Shown here: one piece after another, positions 26,558 through 37,459 of the stretch
How the letters are laid out: the number at the start of each line of letters is the position of its first letter
Numbering within the stretch: the first letter of the stretch is position 1
Assembly (NCBI RefSeq): GCF_008520305.1
Contig: NZ_ML703270.1
Location: 1 to 64,000, forward strand
DNA from: Mesorhizobium sp. SARCC-RB16n
GTDB lineage: Bacteria > Pseudomonadota > Alphaproteobacteria > Rhizobiales > Rhizobiaceae
Reading direction: 5' to 3'
DNA: 64,000 nt
Notes under the pieces: model-generated
Told to the model about the DNA's origin: nothing
The model's database searches: none
The model's input: the letters and a program-made list of their open reading frames with translations, nothing else
Program-made: the position numbers and the translations under genes

Positions 26558-29143
26558 CTACTCGGCCGCTGCGCGGATACCCGGCATGTCGGGAAAGGTG
26601 CAGATGACGGTCGTGCCCTTGTCCTTGCCGGTTTCGATGCGAACGGCGCCGCCGTGCAGTTCGACAAAGCTCTTGACGATCGACAGGCCGAGGCCGGCGC
26701 CGCGCCGGCGGCCGCCATTGGCGCGCGGCTCGAAGCGGCGGAATACCGAATCGAGCACGTCGGGCGGCATGCCTGGCCCATCATCGTGGACCGAGAATTC
26801 CACCCCGTCCGCCAACTGGCGGCAGGCCAGCCGGATGGTGCTGGCCTCCGGCGCGTAGTTGGCGGCGTTGCTCAGCAAATTGTAGAGGATCTGGCGGATG
26901 CGGGTTTCGTCGCCGTGGAACGTCTTCGGCGCGGCGGCGGCGTCGACCGCAAGCCGGATCGAATGCTCCTCCAGCCGGTCGGCGACAAGCTCGGCCGCGG
27001 CCGCGATGGTGCGGTCGACATGCACTTCGGAAATGTCGAGCTGCATAATGCCGGCATCGACCGTCGCCAGGTCGAGTATGTCGTTGACGATGGTCAGCAG
27101 CACCGAGGAGGACGAGCCGACATGCTCGACATATTCGCGCTGCTTCTGCGTCAACGGGCCGGTAGACGGCAGCGACAACAGCTCGGTGAAGCCGATGATG
27201 TTGGTCAGCGGCGAACGCAGTTCGTAGGACACATGCTGGACGAATTCGTTCTTGAGCTGGTCTGATTTCTCGAGCGCCTCGTTCCTGTCCTTGAGCGCGC
27301 GTTCGACATGGACGCTGTCGGTGACGTCGACGAAGGTCATCATCACTTGCCCGTTGGGCAGCGGGATCACGGCGTAACGCAGCACGGTGCCGTTGTTGAG
27401 CTCGGTCTGGCCGTGGCGGTCGCGGCGCTCGTCGTCGAAGCCGGTGATGGCGGCGACGAAGCCGGGCCAGGGGCTCTCGACCGCTTGCCGATCGGAGAGA
27501 TCGCGTATGGCCGATACATGCACATTGGGCTTGGCCGCTTCCCTGTCCAACCCCCACAGAGTGGCGAAAGCCGGGTTCGACAGCCGCAGCCGTCCGTCGG
27601 GGCCGAACACCGCGACGCCTTCGGCGAGATTGTCGAGTGTTTCACCCTGGACCCGAACCGCGGTGCGGTAGCGGCTTTCGAGATCCATCTTCTCGGTAAG
27701 GTTCTCGAACACCCACGTGACGCCGCCCTTGGGTTGCGGGTTGGCGACGACGCGGATCGTCTTGCCGTCCGGCAGGTGCCACCAGTGTTCCTGAGATTCG
27801 ACCGCACGGTAGGCGCCGAGCAGGCCTTCCTTCCAGCGGCGCCATTCCGGCTGTTCAGCGATCTTGCCCTCGCTGCGCAGCCGGTCGAGCAAAAGGGCAT
27901 TGTCAGGCGCGCTGTGCAGGAAGCCGCTGTCGAGCCCCCACAGTTTCTGGAAAGCCTGGTTGAAGAAGCGCAGCTTCTCGTCGGTGTCGAAGATGGCGAC
28001 CGCGGTATTGAGCTGGTCGAGCGTATCGGCGTGGCTGCGTACGGTCCGCTCATATTCGCCACGGATGGCTTCGATGGCGCTGGTGTCGCAGGCAAGGCCG
28101 GCCGAACCGTCGGCGCCGGCAAAGTCGGTCACGGCGAACACGCGGCGGTCGCCCTCGATCACCGTCGAAAGCGACTGCTCGAACACCGGATGCGATTTGT
28201 GTTGCGTGGCGATGGCCTCGCGCGCCTGGCCGCCGAGGAACTCCTTGGCGTCACGCACCGCGGCTTCCGCGCTCTCGGCTTCGACCGCGTCGGCATAGGC
28301 CCGGTTGACCCATTTCAGGCGGCCATGCTCGTCACGCAGCCATGCCGGCATCTTCAGCGCCTCGAGCAGGCCGATCATCGTGTCATGGTCGGTGGCCAGC
28401 CGCTGGTTGTCGATCTTGAGCCGGGCTTGGCTGCGCTGTGTCTCGGACAGCGAAACGAACCGCACCAGCACATGCGCCGCGCTCTTGCGGCCGTGCACTT
28501 CCAATGGAGCGCCGGCCTGGGATTCGATCACCAGGTCGAACGGCCTGCCTTTTTCGCGCAGACCCGCCACGGCATGTTCGAGTGCCGCGGCCGAACGCGG
28601 CATCAGCCAGCGGCCAAAGGCGAGGAACGCGGACCGTTCCTCCGGCGCGCCGCTTTCGGTCGGCAATGTGCCGATGAGTTCGGGTTTCTTGTTTTCCGAG
28701 GCCCAGACGACGACACGCTGATCGCGCAAATTGAGCAGTGCTTCCGAACGCCGCAACGCCGCGCTGATATCGGCGACGCGGCTTCTCAGTTCGACATTCT
28801 CCGCCGAGGTACGCGCCCGTTCGCGGATGAGAACGATGGCCGACAGGAATGCCGTACCCGTCACGCCGACGAATACGGCCAGTTGTACGACCTCGACGGT
28901 GCTGATCGAAAGATTGGCCACCGAGGCGCCGGCGGCCTGGGCATGCGCGACCGCGCTCGCCAAGGGACAGGCAAGAGCGGAGCCGGCAAGGAGCAATCCC
29001 GCACGGGCGCGCCATGAAAGGCGCTCGCCTCGCGTGGCGGAGCCCATGGTCCTCGAATCGTCATGGCCGCCGGAAACGGCCTGTCCCGCGTGAAGCGGGT
29101 TATCCCCCGGCATGTCTTGGTCCTCTTCGCCGCCTGAATGCAA
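26558..29143 (-). CDS. divL: DivL-type PAS sensor pseudo-histidine kinase
   Basis: An 861-residue membrane kinase-like protein: signal/TM region (about 45-110), several PAS-like repeats (about 240-600, including two FxxxxWGLD elements), then a DHp and HATPase domain. The DHp motif reads FVQHVSYELRSPLTNIIG, so a Tyr (residue 640) stands where histidine kinases have the phospho-accepting His. This is the hallmark of DivL, the cell-cycle regulator that acts on the CckA-CtrA pathway with DivK in Caulobacter and rhizobia. The ATP site is intact: LYNLLSNAANYAPE, DDGPGMP, GAGLGLSIV. It lies between ahcY and tsaE-amgK. Confidence 0.87.
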   Translation of the reverse strand: MHSGGEEDQDMPGDNPLHAGQAVSGGHDDSRTMGSATRGERLSWRARAGLLLAGSALACPLASAVAHAQAAGASVANLSISTVEVVQLAVFVGVTGTAFLSAIVLIRERARTSAENVELRSRVADISAALRRSEALLNLRDQRVVVWASENKKPELIGTLPTESGAPEERSAFLAFGRWLMPRSAAALEHAVAGLREKGRPFDLVIESQAGAPLEVHGRKSAAHVLVRFVSLSETQRSQARLKIDNQRLATDHDTMIGLLEALKMPAWLRDEHGRLKWVNRAYADAVEAESAEAAVRDAKEFLGGQAREAIATQHKSHPVFEQSLSTVIEGDRRVFAVTDFAGADGSAGLACDTSAIEAIRGEYERTVRSHADTLDQLNTAVAIFDTDEKLRFFNQAFQKLWGLDSGFLHSAPDNALLLDRLRSEGKIAEQPEWRRWKEGLLGAYRAVESQEHWWHLPDGKTIRVVANPQPKGGVTWVFENLTEKMDLESRYRTAVRVQGETLDNLAEGVAVFGPDGRLRLSNPAFATLWGLDREAAKPNVHVSAIRDLSDRQAVESPWPGFVAAITGFDDERRDRHGQTELNNGTVLRYAVIPLPNGQVMMTFVDVTDSVHVERALKDRNEALEKSDQLKNEFVQHVSYELRSPLTNIIGFTELLSLPSTGPLTQKQREYVEHVGSSSSVLLTIVNDILDLATVDAGIMQLDISEVHVDRTIAAAAELVADRLEEHSIRLAVDAAAAPKTFHGDETRIRQILYNLLSNAANYAPEASTIRLACRQLADGVEFSVHDDGPGMPPDVLDSVFRRFEPRANGGRRRGAGLGLSIVKSFVELHGGAVRIETGKDKGTTVICTFPDMPGIRAAAE

Positions 29144-29237
29144 GACCGCCCTGATGCGTGCGCCGATCCTCGTCCCCGGACCCGCGAATCACAACAATAG
29201 CGCCTGCCGGAATCGGCGTGAAGAATCATTCGGCGCA

Positions 29238-29272
29238 AAAATAAAGCCGGGCGAAAAGTCAATCGCCCGGCG
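29238..29272 (-). terminator. Terminator of ahcY
   Basis: GCCGGGCGA (29247-29255) pairs with TCGCCCGGC (29264-29272); on the minus strand it is followed by TTTATTTTTG. It lies 30 bases beyond the ahcY stop. Confidence 0.85.
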
Positions 29273-29301
29273 TCAATATCTGGTGGCAAATTTGGATTTG
29301 G

Positions 29302-30702
29302 TTAATAGCGGTAGTGTTCCGGCTTGAACGGACCCTGCGGCGTGACGCCGATATAGGCTGCCTGCTCGCCCGATAGTTCGGTCAACCGGGCGCCGAGCTT
29401 GTCGAGATGCAGGCGCGCGACCTTCTCGTCAAGATGCTTGGGCAGCACATAGACCTGGTTCTGGTACTGCTCGCCCTTGGTGAACAGTTCGATCTGCGCC
29501 AGCACCTGGTTGGTGAAGGACGCCGACATGACGAAGCTCGGATGGCCGGTGGCGTTGCCGAGATTGAGCAGGCGGCCCTCCGACAGGAGGATCATCCGCT
29601 TGCCGTCCGGGAAGGTGATCATGTCGACCTGCGGCTTGACATTGGTCCACTTCAGATTGCGCAGCGAGGCGACCTGGATCTCGTTGTCGAAATGGCCGAT
29701 GTTGCCGACGATCACCATGTCCTTCATCGAGCGCATATGGTCGAGGGTGACGACATCCTTGTTGCCGGTGGTGGTGATGACGATGTCGGCGGTCGGTGCC
29801 GCATCTTCCAGCGTGACCACTTCAAAGCCGTCCATCGCCGCCTGCAGCGCGCAGATCGGGTCGACCTCGGTGACCTTGACGCGGGCGCCCGCACCCTTGA
29901 GCGAGGCCGACGAGCCCTTGCCGACGTCGCCATAGCCGCACACGACCGCGACCTTGCCGGCCATCATCGTGTCGGTGCCGCGACGGATGCCGTCGACCAG
30001 CGATTCCTTGCAGCCATATTTGTTGTCGAACTTCGACTTGGTGACCGAGTCGTTGACGTTGATGGCGGGGAAGGGCAGCAGGCCCTTCTTCTGCAACTGG
30101 TAGAGCCGGTTGACGCCGGTCGTCGTCTCTTCAGTAACGCCGCGGATCGCCGCCTTCTGCTTGGTGAAGAAGCCAGGCGAAGCCTTCAGGCGCTTCTTGA
30201 CCTGGGCGTAGAAGTATTCCTCTTCCTCGCTCTGCGGATTGGACAGCACGTCCTCGCCGGCCTCGGCGCGGGCGCCGATCAGGATGTACATGGTGGCGTC
30301 GCCGCCATCATCGAGGATCATGTTGGAGAGGCCGCCATCTGCCCACTGGAAGATCCTGTCGGTGTAGTCCCAGTACTGCTCGAGGCTCTCGCCCTTGACG
30401 GCGAAGACCGGAATGCCGGTCTCGGCAATGGCCGCGGCGGCGTGGTCCTGGGTCGAGAAGATGTTGCAGGAAGCCCAGCGGATGTCGGCGCCGAGCGCCT
30501 TCAGCGTTTCGATCAGCACCGCCGTCTGGATGGTCATGTGCAGCGAGCCGGTGATGCGCGCGCCCTTGAGCGGCTGCTTGGCGCCGAATTCCTCGCGGCA
30601 GGCCATCAGGCCCGGCATTTCGGTTTCGGCGATATCGAGTTCCTTGCGGCCCCAGCCGGCAAGCGAGATGTCGGCGACCACATAGTCTTTGCTACCCGTC
30701 AT
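29302..30702 (-). CDS. ahcY: Adenosylhomocysteinase
   Basis: AhcY hydrolyses S-adenosylhomocysteine to adenosine and homocysteine, using bound NAD. The NAD-binding region is [27 protein letters not shown], and catalytic residues are in [15 protein letters not shown] and [10 protein letters not shown]. The C-terminus ends FKPEHYRY, conserved in the family and needed for NAD binding. The 466 residues match bacterial length. GGAG precedes the ATG at 30702. A 16-base palindrome 130 bases upstream is a candidate operator. It follows the PTS genes in the order typical of rhizobia. Confidence 0.98.
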   Translation of the reverse strand: MTGSKDYVVADISLAGWGRKELDIAETEMPGLMACREEFGAKQPLKGARITGSLHMTIQTAVLIETLKALGADIRWASCNIFSTQDHAAAAIAETGIPVFAVKGESLEQYWDYTDRIFQWADGGLSNMILDDGGDATMYILIGARAEAGEDVLSNPQSEEEEYFYAQVKKRLKASPGFFTKQKAAIRGVTEETTTGVNRLYQLQKKGLLPFPAINVNDSVTKSKFDNKYGCKESLVDGIRRGTDTMMAGKVAVVCGYGDVGKGSSASLKGAGARVKVTEVDPICALQAAMDGFEVVTLEDAAPTADIVITTTGNKDVVTLDHMRSMKDMVIVGNIGHFDNEIQVASLRNLKWTNVKPQVDMITFPDGKRMILLSEGRLLNLGNATGHPSFVMSASFTNQVLAQIELFTKGEQYQNQVYVLPKHLDEKVARLHLDKLGARLTELSGEQAAYIGVTPQGPFKPEHYRY

Positions 30703-30790
30703 GGCAGTGCTCCGATGCGAATTGTTATGCGTGCGAATTGTTTGCGGATGCGCCCGTGCCGGAAGACATTTCCAAGGGCGCGAATTGCCG

Positions 30791-30810
30791 GCCTGACTAG
30801 CAGATCAGGC
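30791..30810. promoter_or_regulatory. Small hairpin in the ahcY leader
   Basis: GCCTGA (30791-30796) and TCAGGC (30805-30810) are perfect arms with an eight-base loop. The position, about 90 bases before ahcY, would put it near the 5' end of the transcript. I could not match the leader to a known SAH or SAM riboswitch. Confidence 0.3.
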
Positions 30811-30828
30811 TTCGCACGACAATGGGAT

Positions 30829-30844
30829 ATAAAGAAATCTTTAT
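30829..30844. promoter_or_regulatory. AT-rich palindrome upstream of ahcY
   Basis: ATAAAGA-AA-TCTTTAT is a perfect inverted repeat between ahcY and the HPr gene. Similar ATATAAAGA..TCTTTATAT sites precede methionine-cycle genes in Rhizobiales and are attributed to ArsR-type regulators of the SahR group; this link is from recall. No such regulator gene is in the window. It could also overlap the ahcY -10/-35 region. Confidence 0.5.
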
Positions 30845-30875
30845 TCGTGCATGTCCCGGAGACCTGACTTGGGGG

Positions 30876-31172
30876 TCAGCACTCTTCGCCGAAACGGGAG
30901 GCGACAAGCTGCTCCAGCGCATCCATGACCTCGAGCGCCTCCGGTCCGCTGGCGGTCACGCGGATCGAGTATCCCGGGCTGGCGGCCAGCATCATCAGGC
31001 CCATGATCGAGGTGCCGCCGACTTTGACGCCGTCCTTTTCGACATGGACCGAAGCGTTGAAACCGCTGGCAAGCTGGACGAATTTCGCCGAAGCGCGCGC
31101 ATGCAGGCCGCGCTGGTTGACGATCGGAAACTCCCGGACGATCTGGTCTTTTTCCGGGGATATCGCGTTCAT
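30876..31172 (-). CDS. ptsH: HPr-like phosphocarrier of the nitrogen-type PTS
   Basis: A 98-residue HPr-fold protein. The phosphorylated His is H24 (QRGLHARASAKFV) and the HprK-target Ser is S55 (GGTSIMGLMML). It would take phosphate from EI-Ntr (not in this window) and pass it to the EIIA proteins. Its start overlaps the EIIA stop by four bases. The HprK, EIIA and HPr trio here fits the regulatory PTS of alphaproteobacteria, which lacks sugar permeases. Confidence 0.95.
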   Translation of the reverse strand: MNAISPEKDQIVREFPIVNQRGLHARASAKFVQLASGFNASVHVEKDGVKVGGTSIMGLMMLAASPGYSIRVTASGPEALEVMDALEQLVASRFGEEC

Positions 31173-31570
31173 TTACTGCTCAGAAGCTGGCTGGCGACGT
31201 TGATGTATTTGCGGCCTGCGGCCTGCGCCTCGTCGAGCGCGGCCGCCATGTTGTCGCCCTTGCGAATCGACGACAGCTTGATCAGCATCGGCAGGTTCAT
31301 GCCGGCGATCACCTCGGTGCGGCCGGACTCCATCACCGAGATTGCCAGGTTGGATGGCGTGCCGCCGAACATGTCGGTCAGCACGATCACACCTGCCCCG
31401 GTATCGACGCGGGCGACCGCGTCGACGATGTCGCGGCGACGCTGCTCCATATCGTCGTCGGCACCGATCGCCACGGTTTCGAAATTGTCTTGTGGCCCGA
31501 CGACATGTTCGACGGCATGTCGGAACTCGGTGGCCAGTTGACCGTGCGTTACAAGCACGAGTCCGATCAT
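31169..31570 (-). CDS. PTS EIIA component, mannose family
   Basis: A 133-residue EIIA-Man fold protein. The phospho-accepting His is H9 in MIGLVLVTHGQLA; the family-typical LTDMFGGTPSNLAISVM and GMNLPMLIKL follow. In rhizobia such an EIIA works with HPr and HprK and has been linked to carbon metabolism and ChvGI control rather than sugar transport. It is translationally coupled to HPr downstream and follows a truncated HprK after 164 bases. Confidence 0.94.
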   Translation of the reverse strand: MIGLVLVTHGQLATEFRHAVEHVVGPQDNFETVAIGADDDMEQRRRDIVDAVARVDTGAGVIVLTDMFGGTPSNLAISVMESGRTEVIAGMNLPMLIKLSSIRKGDNMAAALDEAQAAGRKYINVASQLLSSK

Positions 31571-31734
31571 TCTTTGGTGGCTCCCGTCATCGACGCTTCA
31601 CAGGCGCATTTTATGCTCGCCAGCCATTCCAGGCGGCGGGAGCGCTATCTTGTCGACGCGCGGCCCGTTGACAAGCCCAAAATTGCGCCGGCCCATGCCA
31701 TTTTGACGCATTGCAGCAAAAAACCCTGGGCGGA

Positions 31735-32196
31735 TCATAGAAAAGGCGCGATCGACAGCCGCGCCATGATGGCCGGCAAGGCCGTGGCGGCGTTGCGCTC
31801 GGCAAGGTCGATACGCGGCACCGGGCAGCCTGCGACCGGCTCACTGAGTTCCTCCTGGAAACGGGCCATTTCCGCCTTCGGCACAAGCCGCACATGCAGG
31901 TCGATTACGCCGCCCGGCTCGAATGGCAGCGGGCGCGGCATGAACCCAGGCACCTCGGCGAGACCAGCGATGGTCGGCGGCACGCGGCAGACCAGCCGCC
32001 CGGCGTGGGCCGAGGCAAGCAGCCTGTCGTCGCCGATCAGCCGCGAGAACAGCGCGCGCGCCCGGCAGTGGTCCAGGAGTGTCAGCGCCAGTGTCGTCTT
32101 GCCGGCGCCGGACGCCCCGGTGATGAGAACGCCGCGATCGCCGATCAGGATCGCGGTTCCGTGGATGTTTTCAGGCTGCGCGGCGGCTTCGGGCAT
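31735..32196 (-). CDS. hprK: Short HPr kinase/phosphorylase
   Basis: A 153-residue HprK catalytic domain without the N-terminal domain found in Firmicutes, as is usual in alphaproteobacteria. Walker A is ITGASGAGKTTLALTLL, and the HprK signature covers the LIGDDRLLAS and AEVPGFMPRPL parts. It phosphorylates the HPr regulatory Ser. It is the first gene after chvG, with 19 bases between them, tying the two-component system to the PTS. Confidence 0.93.
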   Translation of the reverse strand: MPEAAAQPENIHGTAILIGDRGVLITGASGAGKTTLALTLLDHCRARALFSRLIGDDRLLASAHAGRLVCRVPPTIAGLAEVPGFMPRPLPFEPGGVIDLHVRLVPKAEMARFQEELSEPVAGCPVPRIDLAERNAATALPAIMARLSIAPFL

Positions 32197-32215
32197 GGTT
32201 ATGTTCGAGCCAAGG

Positions 32216-34000
32216 TCATCCCTCGGCCGGCAGCGTCACGACGAAGCGTGCGCCCTTGATCTCGCCAGGCTTGGTGCCGGGAATGTTTTCGGCGGTCAGC
32301 GTACCGCCATGGGCCTCGACGATCTGCCTGGAGATCGACAGGCCAAGGCCCGAATTCTGGCCGAACGCCTCGCCGGCGGGCCGGTCGGTATAGAAGCGTT
32401 CGAAGATGCGGTCGATGTTGTCGGCGCGGATGCCGGGACCATTGTCGTCGACGGTCAGGATGTTGAACTTGCCGGCGCGCGCCAGCGACAGGCTGATGTG
32501 GCCATGGTCCTCGGGCACAAAGGAGCGGGCGTTCTCGATCAAATTGGTGATGACCTGGCCGATGCGCAGGTCATGACCGACGACGACATAGCCCTTGGCG
32601 CCCTGCGGTAGCTTGGCAACCTTGAGCTCGATCTCGACCGCCTTCTTGTTGCGCGTCGCTTCACGCGAAACAGCGACGAGGTCGGTAACGAATTTCTTCA
32701 GGTCGACGGTTCCCGCGTCCTCGCGCGCCAGTTCGGCGTCGAGACGGGAGGCATCGGAAATGTCGGTGATGAGGCGGTCCAGCCGTTTGACGTCATGCTG
32801 GATGATCTCCATCAGACGCGCGCGAGAGGTGTCATTCTTCGCCAGGGGCAGTGTTTCGACAGCGCTGCGTAGCGACGTCAACGGGTTCTTCAGCTCATGC
32901 GAAACATCGGCGGCGAAGCTCTCGATCGCCTCGATGCGCGCGTAGAGCGCGTTGGTCATGTCGCGCACAGCGATCGACAGATTGCCTATCTCGTCCTGGC
33001 GGTCGGAAAAATCCGGGATTTCTTCGCGGCTCTTGACGCCGCGCCTGACCCGTACGGCAGCGGCGGACAGACGCCGCAGCGGATTGGCGATGGTCGAAGC
33101 CAAGAGCATCGACAGGATGGCCGTGACGAGGGCCGCGATGCCGAAGACGCGCAGGATCGCCTTGCGTTCGGCGGCGACGATCTTGTCGATATCGCCGCCT
33201 TCGGTCGACAGCATCAGCACACCGAGAACGGCGCGAAAACGCTGGATCGGCACCGCCACCGAGACGATCTGCTCACCCTGTTCCGAGACGCGCACGATGG
33301 TCGACGGGCTGCCGGTCAGCGCCTTGACCACTTCCGGATAGGCGGCACCATTGCCGCCCGGCTGCTCGTGATAGACCGGCAGGTCGGTATTGCGGAAGAA
33401 GTCGAAGATGAATTTCTGGATGCTCTCGACAAGGTCGGGCTCTTCCTCGTCGACCGGCGGCAGGTCGTAGCGCAGGATCTGGCCGCGCGAATAGAGATGG
33501 CGCGAATCGAGCAGCAGGTTGGCGTCGCGGTCATAGATGCGGGCGCGAGTACGGGTCGGCGAGATCAGCCGCCGCAGCACCGGCGCCACGCGCTCGGGAT
33601 TGATCGGAAAATCCAGATTGTCGAGCTGGTCCGAGCCCGGCCCCAGGCTTTCGCCGGCCTGCAGCTCGAGCAGCTTTTCCGGGTCGATGCTGATCGAATC
33701 CGTCTCGACCGTCGCCGACGCCGCGATGGCGCCGGCGATGATCTCGCCCTGCGTCATCAAGCTTTCGACACGCGCGTCGATCAGCCCGTCGCGGAAGGTG
33801 TTGAGGTAGAGAATGCCGGTGACCAGGACAGCCAGGCCGGCAAGGTTGAGGAAGAGGATACGCCGCGTCAGGCTGGAAAAGATATGGTGGCCGAGGAAAC
33901 GGCGCATCGGCACCGTGAATTTCGACACGAAGGACGGCATGATGCGCGACGGCCGCCTGGCAGCGCCCGCCGGTCTTGTTCGCTGTGCTTCCACTGCCAT
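32216..34000 (-). CDS. chvG: ChvG sensor histidine kinase
   Basis: A membrane sensor kinase homologous to ChvG/ExoS, which responds to acid or envelope stress and governs exopolysaccharide, motility and host entry genes. One N-terminal TM segment (residues about 45-65), a long periplasmic domain, a second TM near residue 300, then HAMP. The phospho-accepting His is in FAADVSHELKNPLTSLRSA; ATP motifs are NLIENARSFVPE, DDNGPGIRADNIDRIFERF and GLGLSISRQIVEAHGG. I used the ATG at 34000 (594 residues, matching known ChvG proteins), with GGGAG upstream. Confidence 0.94.
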   Translation of the reverse strand: MAVEAQRTRPAGAARRPSRIMPSFVSKFTVPMRRFLGHHIFSSLTRRILFLNLAGLAVLVTGILYLNTFRDGLIDARVESLMTQGEIIAGAIAASATVETDSISIDPEKLLELQAGESLGPGSDQLDNLDFPINPERVAPVLRRLISPTRTRARIYDRDANLLLDSRHLYSRGQILRYDLPPVDEEEPDLVESIQKFIFDFFRNTDLPVYHEQPGGNGAAYPEVVKALTGSPSTIVRVSEQGEQIVSVAVPIQRFRAVLGVLMLSTEGGDIDKIVAAERKAILRVFGIAALVTAILSMLLASTIANPLRRLSAAAVRVRRGVKSREEIPDFSDRQDEIGNLSIAVRDMTNALYARIEAIESFAADVSHELKNPLTSLRSAVETLPLAKNDTSRARLMEIIQHDVKRLDRLITDISDASRLDAELAREDAGTVDLKKFVTDLVAVSREATRNKKAVEIELKVAKLPQGAKGYVVVGHDLRIGQVITNLIENARSFVPEDHGHISLSLARAGKFNILTVDDNGPGIRADNIDRIFERFYTDRPAGEAFGQNSGLGLSISRQIVEAHGGTLTAENIPGTKPGEIKGARFVVTLPAEG

Positions 34001-34083
34001 CGAATAGCAGCTCCCGCTAGTCCTTGGTTTGACGCATGTCGCAGTCCCGAGCCCAGGACCGCTTTTGGTCGACATACATCAAA

Positions 34084-34785
34084 TTATGCTTCGCGGAACC
34101 GGTATCCGACTCCGTAAAGGGTTTCGATCATCTCGAAGTCGTCATCGACGGCCTTGAACTTCTTGCGCAGCCGCTTGATGTGGCTGTCGATCGTGCGGTC
34201 ATCGACATAGACCTGCTCATCATAAGCCGAATCCATCAGCGCATCACGGCTTTTTACCACGCCGGGGCGTTGCGCCAGCGAATGCAGGATCAGGAACTCG
34301 GTGACGGTGAGCGTCACCGGTTCGCCCTTCCAGGTGCAGGTATGGCGTTCCTGGTCCATGACGAGCTGGCCGCGCTCGAGCGAGCGGGCCTGCTGGCTCG
34401 GCGCTTTTGCCGCAGCCTCGCGGGCGCTGGCCCGGCGCAGCACGGCGCGCACCCGTTCGACCAGCAGGCGCTGCGAGAACGGTTTGCGGATGAAGTCGTC
34501 GGCGCCCATCTTGAGACCGAACAATTCATCGATCTCGTCGTCCTTGGAGGTCAGGAAGATCACCGGCAGATCGGATTTCTGGCGCATCCGGCGCAGAAGC
34601 TCCATGCCGTCCATGCGCGGCATCTTGATGTCGAGGATGGCGAGATTCGGCGGCCGGGCCGCCAGGCCTTCCAGCGCGGACGCACCATCCGTATAGGTCT
34701 CGACGCGATACCCCTCGGATTCGAGGGCGATCGACACCGACGTCAGAATGTTGCGGTCGTCATCGACAAGCGCGATTGTTGCCAT
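34084..34785 (-). CDS. chvI: ChvI response regulator
   Basis: A 233-residue OmpR-type regulator. The receiver has [14 protein letters not shown], the phospho-accepting Asp in [17 protein letters not shown], and the conserved Lys in [10 protein letters not shown]. The winged helix starts near residue 140 with [19 protein letters not shown]. The ATG at 34785 ([10 protein letters not shown]) has GGGAG upstream; a longer form from 34803 is less likely. With ChvG, 83 bases downstream, it forms a conserved rhizobial system next to pckA. Confidence 0.96.
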   Translation of the reverse strand: MATIALVDDDRNILTSVSIALESEGYRVETYTDGASALEGLAARPPNLAILDIKMPRMDGMELLRRMRQKSDLPVIFLTSKDDEIDELFGLKMGADDFIRKPFSQRLLVERVRAVLRRASAREAAAKAPSQQARSLERGQLVMDQERHTCTWKGEPVTLTVTEFLILHSLAQRPGVVKSRDALMDSAYDEQVYVDDRTIDSHIKRLRKKFKAVDDDFEMIETLYGVGYRFREA

Positions 34786-35128
34786 TTCAAGCGGCTCCCT
34801 CATGAGCTGTCCCTTCTGTCGTAAGAGAAGGGGCTTTTGCAGGACAAATTAGGTACAAAATGTGGCATAGGCCTTGTCCGCTGTCACGAGCGGCGTGCCG
34901 GCGGCCACAATCCTACCTCGCCGAGGATTGGACGAACGAGCACCGCCAATCCTTTGGGCAACCACCAAACTTTTTGCATATATAAACGATTTAAACAACT
35001 TTCAAAATATTTAAATCGATTAAAGATTTGATATCATTTGGCTTTTCTGGTTCTGACCATCTATCCTGCTTAGTAGGTTGCCGGAAATATGCCGGCACAG
35101 ATGCGGCAAATCTTGAGAAGGGTCACCA
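34786..35128. promoter_or_regulatory. AT-rich divergent promoter region of chvI and pckA
   Basis: This 343-base gap holds no gene. Its right part (about 34965-35045) is far more AT-rich than the rest of the window and contains CGATTTAAA (34987-34995) and TTTAAATCG (35010-35018), perfect inverted arms 14 bases apart. The left part nearer chvI is GC-rich with no clear element. The AT-rich part probably drives pckA, a gene induced on gluconeogenic carbon; the regulator is not evident. Confidence 0.55.
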
Positions 35129-36739
<1,611 letters not shown>

Positions 36740-36829
36740 TCGCCAAGGCATCGTTGCGGCTCAGCACCATTGAAGGCTCGGTTTCGATCGGGCCTTTTCT
36801 TTTTCGGTCCGCCGCGCCATGACTGCGGC

Positions 36830-37267
36830 ATGCCGATCGACGACGACATCATCATCTCAGGCGAGGCCGTGATACACCCGGGCGACCTGCACGAGGATTT
36901 CATCCGCTCGTCCGGTCCGGGCGGCCAGAATGTCAACAAGGTGGCGACGGCGGTGCAGCTTCGCTTCGACGCGCAGAACGCGGAGGGCCTGTCGGAGCGC
37001 GTGCGCGAGCGGACCATAAAACTTGCTGGCCAACGCGCCACCAAGGACGGTGTCATCGTCATCGAGGCAGGACGCTTCCGCACGCAGGAGCAGAACCGCG
37101 CCGATGCGCGGGCCAGGCTCACGGCACTGGTGGCCAAGGCCGCCGAACCCCCGCCGCCGCCGCGCAAGAAGACACGGCCGTCCAAGGGTGCGGTCGAGCG
37201 GCGGCTGAAGAGCAAGGCGGGACGCGGTACGATCAAGAAGCTGCGCGGCCGGGTAGAGAACGATTAA
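36830..37267 (+). CDS. arfB: Alternative ribosome-rescue factor ArfB
   Basis: A 145-residue peptidyl-tRNA hydrolase of the class-I release-factor fold that frees stalled ribosomes. The catalytic GGQ lies in RSSGPGGQNVNKVATAVQL, followed by the family's positively charged C-terminal tail (RPSKGAVERRLKSKAGRG, then TIKKLRGRV) that enters the mRNA tunnel. The frame opens at 36770, but I chose MPIDDDIIISGE at 36830, near the expected length. No strong ribosome-binding site is seen. Confidence 0.93.
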   Translation: MPIDDDIIISGEAVIHPGDLHEDFIRSSGPGGQNVNKVATAVQLRFDAQNAEGLSERVRERTIKLAGQRATKDGVIVIEAGRFRTQEQNRADARARLTALVAKAAEPPPPPRKKTRPSKGAVERRLKSKAGRGTIKKLRGRVEND

Positions 37268-37422
37268 TCATCCCCATCATGTGTACAAACGGTCTCCCAT
37301 TCTTGTTCATCAACCGCCTTTGGCCACTTGGGAAACGCGAATTCACCGCCTATTCCCGCTTCCGAAATTTCAGTGAGATCGACGACGGATTTCGGGTCGC
37401 CCCATGCCTGTGATGGTGGCAT
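37264..37422 (-). CDS. Possible small hypothetical protein
   Basis: A 52-residue acidic frame (MPPSQAWGDPKSVVDLTEIS up to WETVCTHDGDD) fills the gap between arfB and alkB on the opposite strand, overlapping the arfB stop. GGAG lies seven bases before its ATG. Codon use is less GC-rich than the neighbours. No family is recognised; it may be a remnant. Confidence 0.35.
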   Translation of the reverse strand: MPPSQAWGDPKSVVDLTEISEAGIGGEFAFPKWPKAVDEQEWETVCTHDGDD

Positions 37423-37459
37423 CCTGTGGCTCCGAACATCCGCGAGGTGAGCCAATCCC

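Noticed and set aside
30703-30875. SAH or SAM riboswitch before ahcY
   Set aside because: Only a six-base hairpin and an operator-like palindrome are seen; I could not match the conserved core of a known SAM or SAH riboswitch class.
31735-32196. Truncated, broken hprK
   Set aside because: Absence of the N-terminal domain is normal for alphaproteobacterial HprK, and the P-loop and signature are intact.
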